A stretch of DNA of 64,000 nucleotides from Pustulibacterium marinum (GTDB lineage Bacteria; Bacteroidota; Bacteroidia; Flavobacteriales; Flavobacteriaceae), in contig NZ_FPBK01000011.1 of the NCBI RefSeq assembly GCF_900116665.1, positions 62,001 through 126,000 of the forward strand. The letters are read 5' to 3'. Numbering within the stretch: the stretch's first letter is position 1; each line of letters begins with the position of its first letter. The notes under the pieces are model-generated. The model did not search any database. It was not told the origin of the DNA and was given only the letters and a program-made list of their open reading frames with translations. Positions 25,900 through 34,068 of the stretch are shown here, piece by piece. Position numbers and translations under genes: made by a program.

Positions 25900-26655
25900 A
25901 TGAATACAATTATCATCGAAGATGAAAAGCCAGCTGCAAGACGCCTCTCTAGAATGTTAGCAGAGCTGAATGTTGAAGTTTCGCAAATGTTGCATTCTGT
26001 GGAAGAATCCATAGCATGGTTTCAGGAGAATGAACATCCTGATTTGATTTTTTTAGATATTCAATTGTCAGACGGACTTTCGTTTGAAATTTTTGATGCA
26101 ATAGACATTAAAAGTGCTGTAATTTTCACCACAGCCTATGATGAATATGCGCTACAAGCTTTTAAACTGAATAGTATAGATTATTTGTTAAAACCAATTG
26201 ATGATGAGGAATTGGAAGTGGCTGTAAAAAAATACAAAGAGCGTATTCCGAAGAAAGAAAAACTCTCCGTTGACTTTGATGAAATCAAAAAATTATTGGT
26301 CAATCCTATCGAAAGAAATTACAAAAAGCGTTTTACGGTAAAAATTGGTCAGCATTTAAAAATGATTCCTGTTGAAGAAATTGAATGTTTTTATTCAGAA
26401 AATAAAGGAACCTACGCAGCAACCACAGACGGCAGAAATTATTTACTAGAAACTACTTTGGAAGATTTGCAAAATGAATTACAACCCGAAATTTTCTTTC
26501 GTGTGAGCAGAAAATTCTACATTAATATCAATGCGATTAAAGATATTATAACCTATACAAATTCACGTTTACAACTAAAGTTGCATCATTTTCATGAATT
26601 TGAAATTATTGTAAGTAGGGAACGTGTGAAAGAATTCAAAGATTGGTTAAACTAG
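25900..26655 (+). CDS. LytTR-family response regulator
   Basis: A 251-residue transcription factor. The receiver domain (1-120) has the acidic EDE near residue 7, phospho-acceptor D53 in LIFLDIQLSDG, T79-T80 in FTTAYDEYALQAF and K98 in YLLKP. A LytTR DNA-binding domain follows (about 145-248: FTVKIGQHLKMIPVEEIECFYSENKGTY, FFRVSRKFYININAIKDI, LKLHHFHEFEIIVSRERVKEFKDWL). It is the last gene of the operon that starts with the TPR protein, and is the likely partner of the LytS-type kinase. The stop overlaps the convergent gene by 4 bp. Confidence 0.95.
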   Translation: MNTIIIEDEKPAARRLSRMLAELNVEVSQMLHSVEESIAWFQENEHPDLIFLDIQLSDGLSFEIFDAIDIKSAVIFTTAYDEYALQAFKLNSIDYLLKPIDDEELEVAVKKYKERIPKKEKLSVDFDEIKKLLVNPIERNYKKRFTVKIGQHLKMIPVEEIECFYSENKGTYAATTDGRNYLLETTLEDLQNELQPEIFFRVSRKFYININAIKDIITYTNSRLQLKLHHFHEFEIIVSRERVKEFKDWLN

Positions 26656-27842
26656 CGAATTCGGTTATCATCAAATGCGGAAGGCAATAATTTTGGGATG
26701 AATTTTATGAGAAGCGGGAGTAAAACACTTCCGCCTGGTAAAATAAAAATAGCAAGTGAAGGGATAGATTTGCAAATGTCTAGCAATTGTTCTTTCACTT
26801 TTTGTTTCTCCCCTTTATTCAAATCTCGTGCAGTACTTTGAGAAAGTAATATCACCAATTCTTTACTTTGCGAAAGTTCTAGCAACAAGCGCTTACTATT
26901 TCTGGTAATCAAATTCATGACCATTTGAGAAGAGTTATCATAAAAATTCTTCACCGGGTTTGGATCACTTAAATACGGCAATTCCTCTTTATGTGCATCG
27001 AAAAAATCATATACTTTCAAAATTGCCTCGTTCACAGTTTCATTGGCAACGTCTAAATCTACTGCAAGCTTTTTTATATAATCAATTTCAGCTAATTCTA
27101 AATTTTTATCGTCCCAAACCGTCATACACGTAATGTCTAGCAAATACTGTTTTTCAAGTTCGGTTTTTAAGAATTGAATATGCTCTTGGTATGTTTTTTC
27201 TATAGATTGTTCCTCTTCATGATAACGTAAAGAAGCCTCAAATAATTTTAATAACTGCTTATCATATTTACTCTTTTCCTCTTTGGTTTTGATAGATGCA
27301 ATGACCACGGTTTCTACAACCGTTTCTAGATTTTTAGTGTATGCAATGCTGTTTTGTTTTTCATCTTTTAGGAAATTCTGAAAGGCCAAAACGTCAATAA
27401 AAAGAAGTGTATTGGTAAGTATGTTACTAAAGTTTTTGGTAATGATATTAGAATCAAACTGAATTCTATTAGCAATGATTTTTTCTAACTGAGAAGCACT
27501 TTTTTTACCACTGAAAAGATCTTTAAAAATATTGAATTTCTCTTCTTTATAATTTTCATAGAACGTAATACAAAGTTCTACGAATTTTTTCTCATCGCCA
27601 TTTGGGAATTTATCAAAAAAACTATTTACCAAGGCAGATAGCAAGTTGATTTTTGTAATTTCTTCAGAAGTAAGTTTTAAATTTTCAAATCTGTTGTAAA
27701 CGCAATGAACGCTCGTGCCATAAATAAATCCGCAAGATTTTAAAGCATGGTAATGAGTAAGCAAGCTGTTTTCCTTTTCTGGAAATTCAGTTTTATTGAT
27801 ACTGAAAAATTTTGAGATCCATCCGGAAGACGAAGGGTTCAT
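26652..27842 (-). CDS. LETM1-related protein
   Basis: A 396-residue, largely helical protein. The C-terminus LNKGEKQKVKEQLLDICKSIPSLAIFILPGGSVLLPLLIKFIPKLLPSAF is the LETM1-like ribosome-binding/membrane segment, with one hydrophobic stretch; the rest is cytoplasmic helix. Flavobacterial homologues carry the label LETM1-related biofilm-associated protein; I know of no direct functional proof. The start is ATG at 27842 (MNPSSSGWISKFF) rather than the in-frame TTG at 27875. It is unlinked functionally to its neighbours. Confidence 0.85.
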   Translation of the reverse strand: MNPSSSGWISKFFSINKTEFPEKENSLLTHYHALKSCGFIYGTSVHCVYNRFENLKLTSEEITKINLLSALVNSFFDKFPNGDEKKFVELCITFYENYKEEKFNIFKDLFSGKKSASQLEKIIANRIQFDSNIITKNFSNILTNTLLFIDVLAFQNFLKDEKQNSIAYTKNLETVVETVVIASIKTKEEKSKYDKQLLKLFEASLRYHEEEQSIEKTYQEHIQFLKTELEKQYLLDITCMTVWDDKNLELAEIDYIKKLAVDLDVANETVNEAILKVYDFFDAHKEELPYLSDPNPVKNFYDNSSQMVMNLITRNSKRLLLELSQSKELVILLSQSTARDLNKGEKQKVKEQLLDICKSIPSLAIFILPGGSVLLPLLIKFIPKLLPSAFDDNRIR

Positions 27843-27904
27843 ATGGTTGGGTTTTGAAGTATCAAAAATACTCAAAAAGTGCTCACTTGCGAAATAGAGT
27901 TATG

Positions 27905-27932
27905 AAAAAAAGCTTCCCTAATTAGAGAAGCT
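27905..27932 (-). terminator. Terminator after sodC
   Basis: AGCTTC (27911-27916) and GAAGCT (27927-27932) pair. On the minus strand the stem is followed by a run of seven T. It lies 35 bp beyond the sodC stop. Confidence 0.75.
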
Positions 27933-27967
27933 CTTTTGTTAAAAAAATATGGAGATGTTGATTATTT

Positions 27968-28561
27968 TTATTCAATAATTCCACCACAGCTTACACGAGC
28001 ACCAGCGTCTCCAGAAGGTTGTGACGTAAAATCGTCTTCGCCTTGGTGTACAATAATTCCTTTACCAACAATGTTTTTGGTGTCGTCTTCACATTCAATG
28101 CACCATTCATCTGTTTCAAATTCAACGGTAGCGTTACCATCTTCATCAGCTTCAAAATTTCCAATATCACCTTTGTGGTATCCTTCATCATCGCCCCATT
28201 TACCATGCTTTTCATTTGTTGGGTTCCAGTGTCCACCAGCAGATTTTCCATCGGCTGCAGAACAGTCTGCTTTTTCGTGCAAGTGAATAGCGTGCATTCC
28301 TGGCTCTAATCCAGATAATTTTGCAGTCATTTTTACTTCGTCATCTTCTTGAACGAACATTACTTCACCTTTTGCAGTACTTTCACTTTTTGGTTCCATC
28401 ATTACAGAAAGTTCCATGGCCATTGGCTCATCTTCCATTTCAGTAGCTGGCATTATAGTAGTTTCTTCTTCGGTCATTTTTTCTTTTTTTGGCTTATCAT
28501 CACAACTTGTAAACGCCATTGTGCCTAATAGTCCTAAAAGTAATAGTTTTGAATTTTTCAT
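27968..28561 (-). CDS. sodC: Cu/Zn superoxide dismutase, lipoprotein
   Basis: A 197-residue envelope superoxide dismutase. The lipoprotein signal ends at FTSC (Cys20); an acidic, Met-rich linker (about 25-60) follows. The SOD fold has MHAIHLHEKADC with Cu ligands HxH, GGHWNPTNEKHGKWGDDEGYH with Zn ligands, DIGNFEADEDG, and IVHQGEDDFTSQPSGDAGARVSCGG with the last Cu His and the disulfide Cys. All metal ligands appear present. It probably protects against extracytoplasmic superoxide. Confidence 0.96.
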   Translation of the reverse strand: MKNSKLLLLGLLGTMAFTSCDDKPKKEKMTEEETTIMPATEMEDEPMAMELSVMMEPKSESTAKGEVMFVQEDDEVKMTAKLSGLEPGMHAIHLHEKADCSAADGKSAGGHWNPTNEKHGKWGDDEGYHKGDIGNFEADEDGNATVEFETDEWCIECEDDTKNIVGKGIIVHQGEDDFTSQPSGDAGARVSCGGIIE

Positions 28562-28660
28562 AGTTTTCTTTTTTTGAATAGCTTGAAATTACTTCGTTCT
28601 ACTTTGCAGTACAATGATTTATGAAATATTTAAACTAAACTGTTAAGCTAAGTGTAAAGC

Positions 28661-28693
28661 AAAAAAAATCACTTCCATAAAGAAGTGATTTTT
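28661..28693 (-). terminator. Terminator after the YceI gene
   Basis: AAATCACTTC (28667-28676) and GAAGTGATTT (28682-28691) form a 10-bp stem. On the minus strand it ends in a long T-run (complement of the A-run at 28661-28668). Confidence 0.88.
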
Positions 28694-28716
28694 CAAATGT
28701 TTTATTTTGGAAATAT

Positions 28717-29352
28717 TTATTCAAAATCTGAACCGAAGTAAACTTTACCTTCAAAATGAGCTTCAGACCAAGTTTTGCTTACACCGTCTGCTCCTTTGTG
28801 AAGATCAAAACAAGCCTTGCTTAATGCTTCAACAGCTGCTGTAGCTCCAAAATCTGTAACATCAAGATCACCCATAACAGTGAAAGTGTTATCTGAGAAA
28901 TTAGTTTCTACTGGAACTTCTTTTGTTGTTCCATTCATTTTAACACTAATTGTTTTTTGATCTCCTGTTAAATGCAAAGTACCTGTAAGCATAGAGGTGT
29001 TCTCCATAGTTCCGAAGAAAATGTCAATTAATTTAGGGTCTCTTTCTTCGTTTCCAGAAAATAGACTACTCACTTTAATGTCTACCACAGCACCATCTAA
29101 AGCAGCTTCTGGCGAAGTAGCATCTTCATGAATACCACCAATGTTTACTTTTTTGAAAACTCCTTTTACAGGCGTTTTATCTGTAGTTTTATAACCAGTC
29201 CAACCTAAGGTTACAGAATCAATTTCCACTTCTTGAGTAGTACTTTCTTCCATTTTAGGTTCGCTTTTCTCATCTTTTTTGGTGTTTGTATCACAACTAA
29301 AAGTAAAGAATGACAATGCGATTGCGGACAAAGCTAAATATGCTTTTTTCAT
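28717..29352 (-). CDS. YceI-like lipoprotein
   Basis: A 211-residue lipoprotein (signal ending FTFSC, Cys20) with a Lys/Glu-rich linker and a YceI-type lipocalin-like domain (VTLGWTGYKTTDKTPVKGVFKKVNIGG, AVVDIKVSSLFSGNEERDPKLIDIFFG, ATAAVEALSKACFDLHKG). YceI proteins bind polyprenoids or fatty amides in the periplasm; the ligand here is unknown. It lies just upstream of sodC on the same strand but with its own terminator, so the two are separate units. Confidence 0.88.
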   Translation of the reverse strand: MKKAYLALSAIALSFFTFSCDTNTKKDEKSEPKMEESTTQEVEIDSVTLGWTGYKTTDKTPVKGVFKKVNIGGIHEDATSPEAALDGAVVDIKVSSLFSGNEERDPKLIDIFFGTMENTSMLTGTLHLTGDQKTISVKMNGTTKEVPVETNFSDNTFTVMGDLDVTDFGATAAVEALSKACFDLHKGADGVSKTWSEAHFEGKVYFGSDFE

Positions 29353-29464
29353 AATATTTTAGATTTATTTGTATGATTAATTCATTCACGAAATTACCCA
29401 CAATAGTTAGTTTAACCATAGACTTTAGGAAATATTAACTATTGCTTCCATTTGAATTCATGAA

Positions 29465-31687
29465 TTAAACTTCAATAGGGGCATCTGCAAACCTTTTCAA
29501 TAATTTACGAACCTCTTTAGTGTTTTGAACAAAATATTTTGCAACAGTTTTTTGCAAACCAACTTTTACAGTAACGGCAGTATCAGGAAGATCACGGAAC
29601 ATATATTCATCTGTCCAATCATCTCCAATGGCAAATACAAAATCATAATCCTTGCGAGTAAGCATTCTGCTTGCGGCACGACCTTTATTCACATTTCCAC
29701 TCTTGATTTCGATAACCTTATTTCCTTCGAGAACACTTAAATGGTGATTAGCAATTAAACTATTCAATACCGTTTTTAATTCTACCGCTCTTTGAGAAGC
29801 TAACTCTGGATCTACTTTTCTAAAATGCCATGCTAATGAGAAATTCTTTTCCTCTATAAAAGTACCCGGAGTTCTATCTACAAATGTTTCAAGTATAGGG
29901 CGTAGTTTCGGCATCCATTCTTTACGTACATTTTCTAGAATTCTCCAATCTTCTTCTGGTTCTTTGAGCCAAACTCCATGTTCGGTTATCATAGTGTAGT
30001 CTTTGTCACCATACCACTTGGTAAAAGTTTCTTTATCTCTACCACTTATCAAAATAACATCGGTATCTGGTTGTGCGTACAAAGCATCAAGAAGATTGTA
30101 AAGTTCTTCGTCTGGTTTTGCTTCTTGCGGATTTGTATTGAATCCTACTAATGTTCCATCATAATCTAAAAATACCAAACGTCTTTTAGCGGAACTATAT
30201 TTTTCTATGATTTCGTCTCCAAGAGCCGGAGTTAATTTCTTTGAAACAATTGTATTTCTAACAGTTTTAGAAGTATTCAAAGCTGTAAAAAATTCTTCGG
30301 CCCATTTCTCTACAGAATAGCGTTTCAAACGTGCTTGCATAGAAGTAATACGTTCTTTTTGCTCTTCTTTTGGCATTTCCAATGCCTGTTTCAACTTATC
30401 TGCAATCGCTTCAAAATTATTTGGGTTGATCAATAAAGCTTCGTTCATTTCTTTGGAAGCCCCAGCCATTTCACTAAGAACTAAAACACCATCTTGTTTT
30501 ACTCGTGTAGCTACATATTCCTTCGCTACAAGATTCATTCCGTCTCTAATTGGCGTAATCATAGCAACATCACAAGATGTATACAGATCTATCAAGTTAT
30601 CAAAAGGTAATGAACGGTAGAAATACCAAACTGGTGTCCAACTCACAGTTGAGAACTTTCCATTGATTCTACCCACAAGTTCATCAGTTTCTCTTTTCAA
30701 TAATTGATATTGAGGAACATTGGAACGTGAAGGCACTGCCAACATGATTAAACGTACTTTTTGTTGATATTCAGGGTATTTTTCTAAGAAATATTCAAAT
30801 GCTTTAATTCTATTAGGAATTCCTTTTGTGTAATCCAATCTATCTATAGAAAGTATCATTTTTGCATCATCGGAAGAGTACAGGTGCTCGTCTAGTCTTT
30901 TTTGAATATCAGACTTTTCATCACCATTCATGTTCTCATGTGCCAATGCTGCATTGTAGAATTTATCATAATCGATTCCCATAGGGAATGAATCTACTTT
31001 GATAATTCTATCATCATAAGAAATCTCATTGAAGTTGGTTTCTAAATGAATTAAACGGCGAACACAACTTAAAAAATGTCTTTCGTAATCATAGGTATGG
31101 AAACCTATAAGATCGGCTCCAAGCATTCCTTCTAGCACTTCTTCACGCCAAGGGAAGGTTCTGAAAACTTCATAAGAAGGAAAAGGAATATGTAAAAAGA
31201 AACCAATGTTAGTATCTGGTTTTTTCTGTTTGATATAATTTGGAAGTAATAGTAATTGATAATCATGAACCCAAATGGTGTCACCATCTTCTACATGATC
31301 TAAAACAACATCTGCGAATTTTTGATTCACACGTTTATAACTTTCCCAGTTTTCTTGCTCAAATGTGGTGTATTCCATAAAATAATGGAAAAGAGGCCAA
31401 AGCGTTTTGTTACTGAAACCATAATAAAAATGGTCCACATCATCTTCGGACAACGGAACCATAGCACATTTGTTCTTTTCTATTTCTTTCTGGACTTTAT
31501 CCCTGGTAGTATCAGTAATTTCTTCTTCGGTAAGACCAGACCAACCAATCCATAAACTATCGCCATCTTCGTGAACAGACTTCATTCCTGTTGCCAAGCC
31601 TCCAACACTTTGGCTTACAGATATTTCATCTTCTTCTATTTTAATTTGCAGCGGTAATCGATTAGAAATAATAATTGTTTTACTCAT
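29465..31687 (-). CDS. otsAB: Bifunctional trehalose-6-phosphate synthase/phosphatase
   Basis: A 740-residue fusion of both steps of trehalose synthesis. Residues 1 to about 470 are OtsA (GT20): NRLPLQI, VGGLATGM (28-35), WVHDYQLLLLP (139-149), DRLDYTKGI (282-290), and RDGMNLVAKEY (381-391), which bind UDP-glucose and glucose-6-phosphate. From about 500 it is OtsB, a HAD phosphatase with nucleophile D508 in FLDYDGTLVGF, VILISGRD and FAIGDDWTDEYMF. The order OtsA-OtsB is that of many Bacteroidota and eukaryotic TPS proteins. It is divergent from the GH15 gene, with a 77-bp shared promoter region. The likely role is osmoprotection or stress. Confidence 0.97.
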   Translation of the reverse strand: MSKTIIISNRLPLQIKIEEDEISVSQSVGGLATGMKSVHEDGDSLWIGWSGLTEEEITDTTRDKVQKEIEKNKCAMVPLSEDDVDHFYYGFSNKTLWPLFHYFMEYTTFEQENWESYKRVNQKFADVVLDHVEDGDTIWVHDYQLLLLPNYIKQKKPDTNIGFFLHIPFPSYEVFRTFPWREEVLEGMLGADLIGFHTYDYERHFLSCVRRLIHLETNFNEISYDDRIIKVDSFPMGIDYDKFYNAALAHENMNGDEKSDIQKRLDEHLYSSDDAKMILSIDRLDYTKGIPNRIKAFEYFLEKYPEYQQKVRLIMLAVPSRSNVPQYQLLKRETDELVGRINGKFSTVSWTPVWYFYRSLPFDNLIDLYTSCDVAMITPIRDGMNLVAKEYVATRVKQDGVLVLSEMAGASKEMNEALLINPNNFEAIADKLKQALEMPKEEQKERITSMQARLKRYSVEKWAEEFFTALNTSKTVRNTIVSKKLTPALGDEIIEKYSSAKRRLVFLDYDGTLVGFNTNPQEAKPDEELYNLLDALYAQPDTDVILISGRDKETFTKWYGDKDYTMITEHGVWLKEPEEDWRILENVRKEWMPKLRPILETFVDRTPGTFIEEKNFSLAWHFRKVDPELASQRAVELKTVLNSLIANHHLSVLEGNKVIEIKSGNVNKGRAASRMLTRKDYDFVFAIGDDWTDEYMFRDLPDTAVTVKVGLQKTVAKYFVQNTKEVRKLLKRFADAPIEV

Positions 31688-31764
31688 AAAAGGAAAAGGT
31701 TTTGTGAATTTTTTCGTTAATTTAAGGATTCTTAGGTAGTTTAATGTTATAAAAAATATAATTA

Positions 31765-33570
31765 ATGAATAATTTACACTACGGAATTATTGGAAACTGC
31801 AAAAGTGCAGCCCTCATTTCCAAAGAAGGATCCATAGATTGGTGTTGTTTGCCGGAGTTTGATTCTTCCTCTGTTTTTGCCAAATTATTAGACACATCGA
31901 TAGGTGGTAGTTTCGAAATTTTAGTAGATGATTCGTATACTATTACTCAATCTTACTATAAGTTTACTAACATTCTTATTACCAAATTTTCGAGTGAAGA
32001 AGGTGTTTTTGAAGTACATGATTTTATGCCAAGGTTTCACGAGGCATCAACCAGTTCATATTACGCTCCACCAGATATTATTAGGTATGTAAGCTATATT
32101 TCCGGAAAACCAAAATTTAGCGTAAAGTATGATGCAAAGTTGCGCTATGCAAAAGGTAAGACCGAAACCATGATTAAACCTGGTTTTATAGCAAGCATCA
32201 ATCAAGAAGAGAAGTATGATTCTATTTACTTGTACACAAGTGTACACCACGATAGTGTTTTAAGTTCTGAAAAAATAGAATTGACTCAGGATGAATTTTT
32301 CATGGTAAGTTACAATGAAAAGATTCTAGATCAAACTACAGAAAAAGCATTTTTCAAACTTGAAAAAACCAAAGTTTATTGGCTTACTTGGGTAGAAAAT
32401 ACTCCAAAGTACAAGAAGTATAATGATCAAATTATAAGAAGTGCACTTACCTTAAAACTATTGAGCTACGATAAAACGGGAGCCATTTTGGCTGCGGCAA
32501 CCACTTCTTTACCAGAAACTATAGGAGAGGTTCGTAACTGGGATTATCGTTTTTGTTGGATTCGTGATGCTTCTATGACTATCAAAGTAGTTTCAGATCT
32601 TGGTCACGAAGACATGGCACGCCGTTTCATGCAGTATGTAATTGATTTGGTTCCTGATAAGGATGAGAAATTACAGATTATGTACGGTATCAATAAAGAA
32701 AAGACCTTAACAGAAGAAACTTTAGATCACTTAAGTGGTTATGAAAACTCTGCTCCGGTTCGTATTGGTAATGCCGCTTATATGCAACGTCAAAATGATA
32801 TTTACGGAATTTTGATGGATGCAATTCACCAGCAGATTTATAAGTTTGAAACCACTGTTGAAAACTGCGAAGAACTTTGGGGAATCACCAAAGGAATTGT
32901 ACTTCAGGTAAAAGAACATTGGAAAGAAGCAGATAAAGGAATTTGGGAATTTCGTACAGAAGAACGTCATTTTACATTTTCAAAAATGCTCTGTTGGGTA
33001 GCTATTGACAGAGCTATCAAAACTGCTAAAATATTGAATAAACCACGTTATATAGAACGTTGGGTTCCTTTAGAACAAGAAATTAAGAATGATATATTTA
33101 CAAATGCTTGGTCCGATGAAAAACAAGCGTTTGTTCAGTCATATGGTTCTCAAGATCTTGATACTTCTGTATTGCTAATGGAAACCTATGGAATCATAGA
33201 AGCGCGTGATGAGAGGTATGTGAAAACGGTTCAAGCCATTGAAAAGGAATTGTGTAATGATGGTTTGTTATATCGTTACAAAAATCAAGATGATTTTGGA
33301 CTTCCGTCTTCCTCCTTTACCATTTGTTCTTTCTGGTTCATCAATAGTTTGAATAAAATTGGAGAGCATACCAAAGCAAGAGAAATGTTTGATAGATTGT
33401 TATCATACAGTAATCACTTAGGATTGTTTAGTGAGGATATTGACTTTAAAACAAAACGACTTTTAGGTAATTTCCCGCAAGCGTATTCACATTTAGCTTT
33501 GATAGAAACGGCGGCTAATTTAGCCAATACGTTCACAGATGAACATAAAGTGAAAACTGCCATTCATTAA
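31765..33570 (+). CDS. Glycoside hydrolase family 15 protein
   Basis: A 601-residue cytoplasmic GH15 enzyme. The N-terminal beta-sandwich starts YGIIGNCKSAALISKEGSIDWCCLPEFD; the (alpha/alpha)6 barrel has RNWDYRFCWIRDASMT (257-272), IGNAAYMQRQNDIYG and LPSSSFTICSFW. GH15 includes glucoamylase, glucodextranase and a bacterial trehalase. Its divergent pairing with otsAB argues for trehalose turnover, or a partner role in trehalose metabolism, but substrate cannot be told from the motif set. A strong terminator follows. Confidence 0.93.
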   Translation: MNNLHYGIIGNCKSAALISKEGSIDWCCLPEFDSSSVFAKLLDTSIGGSFEILVDDSYTITQSYYKFTNILITKFSSEEGVFEVHDFMPRFHEASTSSYYAPPDIIRYVSYISGKPKFSVKYDAKLRYAKGKTETMIKPGFIASINQEEKYDSIYLYTSVHHDSVLSSEKIELTQDEFFMVSYNEKILDQTTEKAFFKLEKTKVYWLTWVENTPKYKKYNDQIIRSALTLKLLSYDKTGAILAAATTSLPETIGEVRNWDYRFCWIRDASMTIKVVSDLGHEDMARRFMQYVIDLVPDKDEKLQIMYGINKEKTLTEETLDHLSGYENSAPVRIGNAAYMQRQNDIYGILMDAIHQQIYKFETTVENCEELWGITKGIVLQVKEHWKEADKGIWEFRTEERHFTFSKMLCWVAIDRAIKTAKILNKPRYIERWVPLEQEIKNDIFTNAWSDEKQAFVQSYGSQDLDTSVLLMETYGIIEARDERYVKTVQAIEKELCNDGLLYRYKNQDDFGLPSSSFTICSFWFINSLNKIGEHTKAREMFDRLLSYSNHLGLFSEDIDFKTKRLLGNFPQAYSHLALIETAANLANTFTDEHKVKTAIH

Positions 33571-33595
33571 ATTGAAAAGCAAATAATAATTATAT

Positions 33596-33622
33596 AAACC
33601 GCTCACAACGAGCGGTTTTTTT
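33596..33622 (+). terminator. Rho-independent terminator after the GH15 gene
   Basis: AAACCGCTC (33596-33604) and GAGCGGTTT (33610-33618), with loop ACAAC, are followed by T to 33622. It sits directly before the blaI-like promoter. Confidence 0.93.
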
Positions 33623-33632
33623 GTGTCTAAAT

Positions 33633-33676
33633 TTTGCTGTTTAAATTTTATTACTATATTTGTAGTTGTAAAACTA
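33633..33676 (+). promoter_or_regulatory. Promoter and probable BlaI operator
   Basis: TTTG (33633-33636), an 18-bp spacer and TATATTTG (33655-33662) match the Bacteroidota promoter consensus exactly. Directly against the -7 box lies an inverted repeat, TAGTT (33663-33667), GTAA, AACTA (33672-33676). A repressor bound there would cover the transcription start, 6-20 bp before the GTG start. This fits autorepression by the BlaI-type protein; the BlaI binding is inferred. Confidence 0.7.
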
Positions 33677-33681
33677 TAATT

Positions 33682-34068
33682 GTGGATATAAAACAACTTA
33701 ACAAGTCAGAACTTCAGATAATGAAATATTTGTGGAAGCTTGAAAAAGGTTTCATGAAAGATATCGTAAGTGAATTTCCAGAACCCAAGCCTGCCTATAC
33801 AACTATTTCCACACTTTTGAGTAGAATGTGCAAAAAGGGATATGTAGATTTTGAAAAGTTGGGAAGGGATAAGTTATACTATCCGGTTTTGGAAAAAGAA
33901 TCTTACTTCTCTGGACAAGTAAAAAGCATGATTTCTAATTTCTTTGATAACTCGGCTTCTCAATTTGCTTCATTTTTTACGAAAGATAAAAATATGAGTA
34001 TAGAAGAATTGGAGGAAATTGAAAAATTAGTACAAAAATCCATTCAGCAAAAAAAAGCCGATGAATAG
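33682..34068 (+). CDS. BlaI/MecI-type transcriptional repressor
   Basis: A 128-residue winged-helix repressor. MDIKQLNKSELQIMKYLWKLEKGFMKDIV, then PKPAYTTISTLLSRMCKKGYVDFEKLGRDKLYYPVL, is the DNA-binding domain; the rest is the dimerisation helices. In staphylococci BlaI/MecI represses beta-lactamase or PBP2a genes until cleaved after signalling by BlaR1/MecR1. The frame is open upstream to a TTG at 33634, but that would run through the promoter; GTG at 33682 gives the family N-terminus. The last 8 bp overlap the M56-amidase gene, indicating coupled translation. Confidence 0.92.
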   Translation: MDIKQLNKSELQIMKYLWKLEKGFMKDIVSEFPEPKPAYTTISTLLSRMCKKGYVDFEKLGRDKLYYPVLEKESYFSGQVKSMISNFFDNSASQFASFFTKDKNMSIEELEEIEKLVQKSIQQKKADE

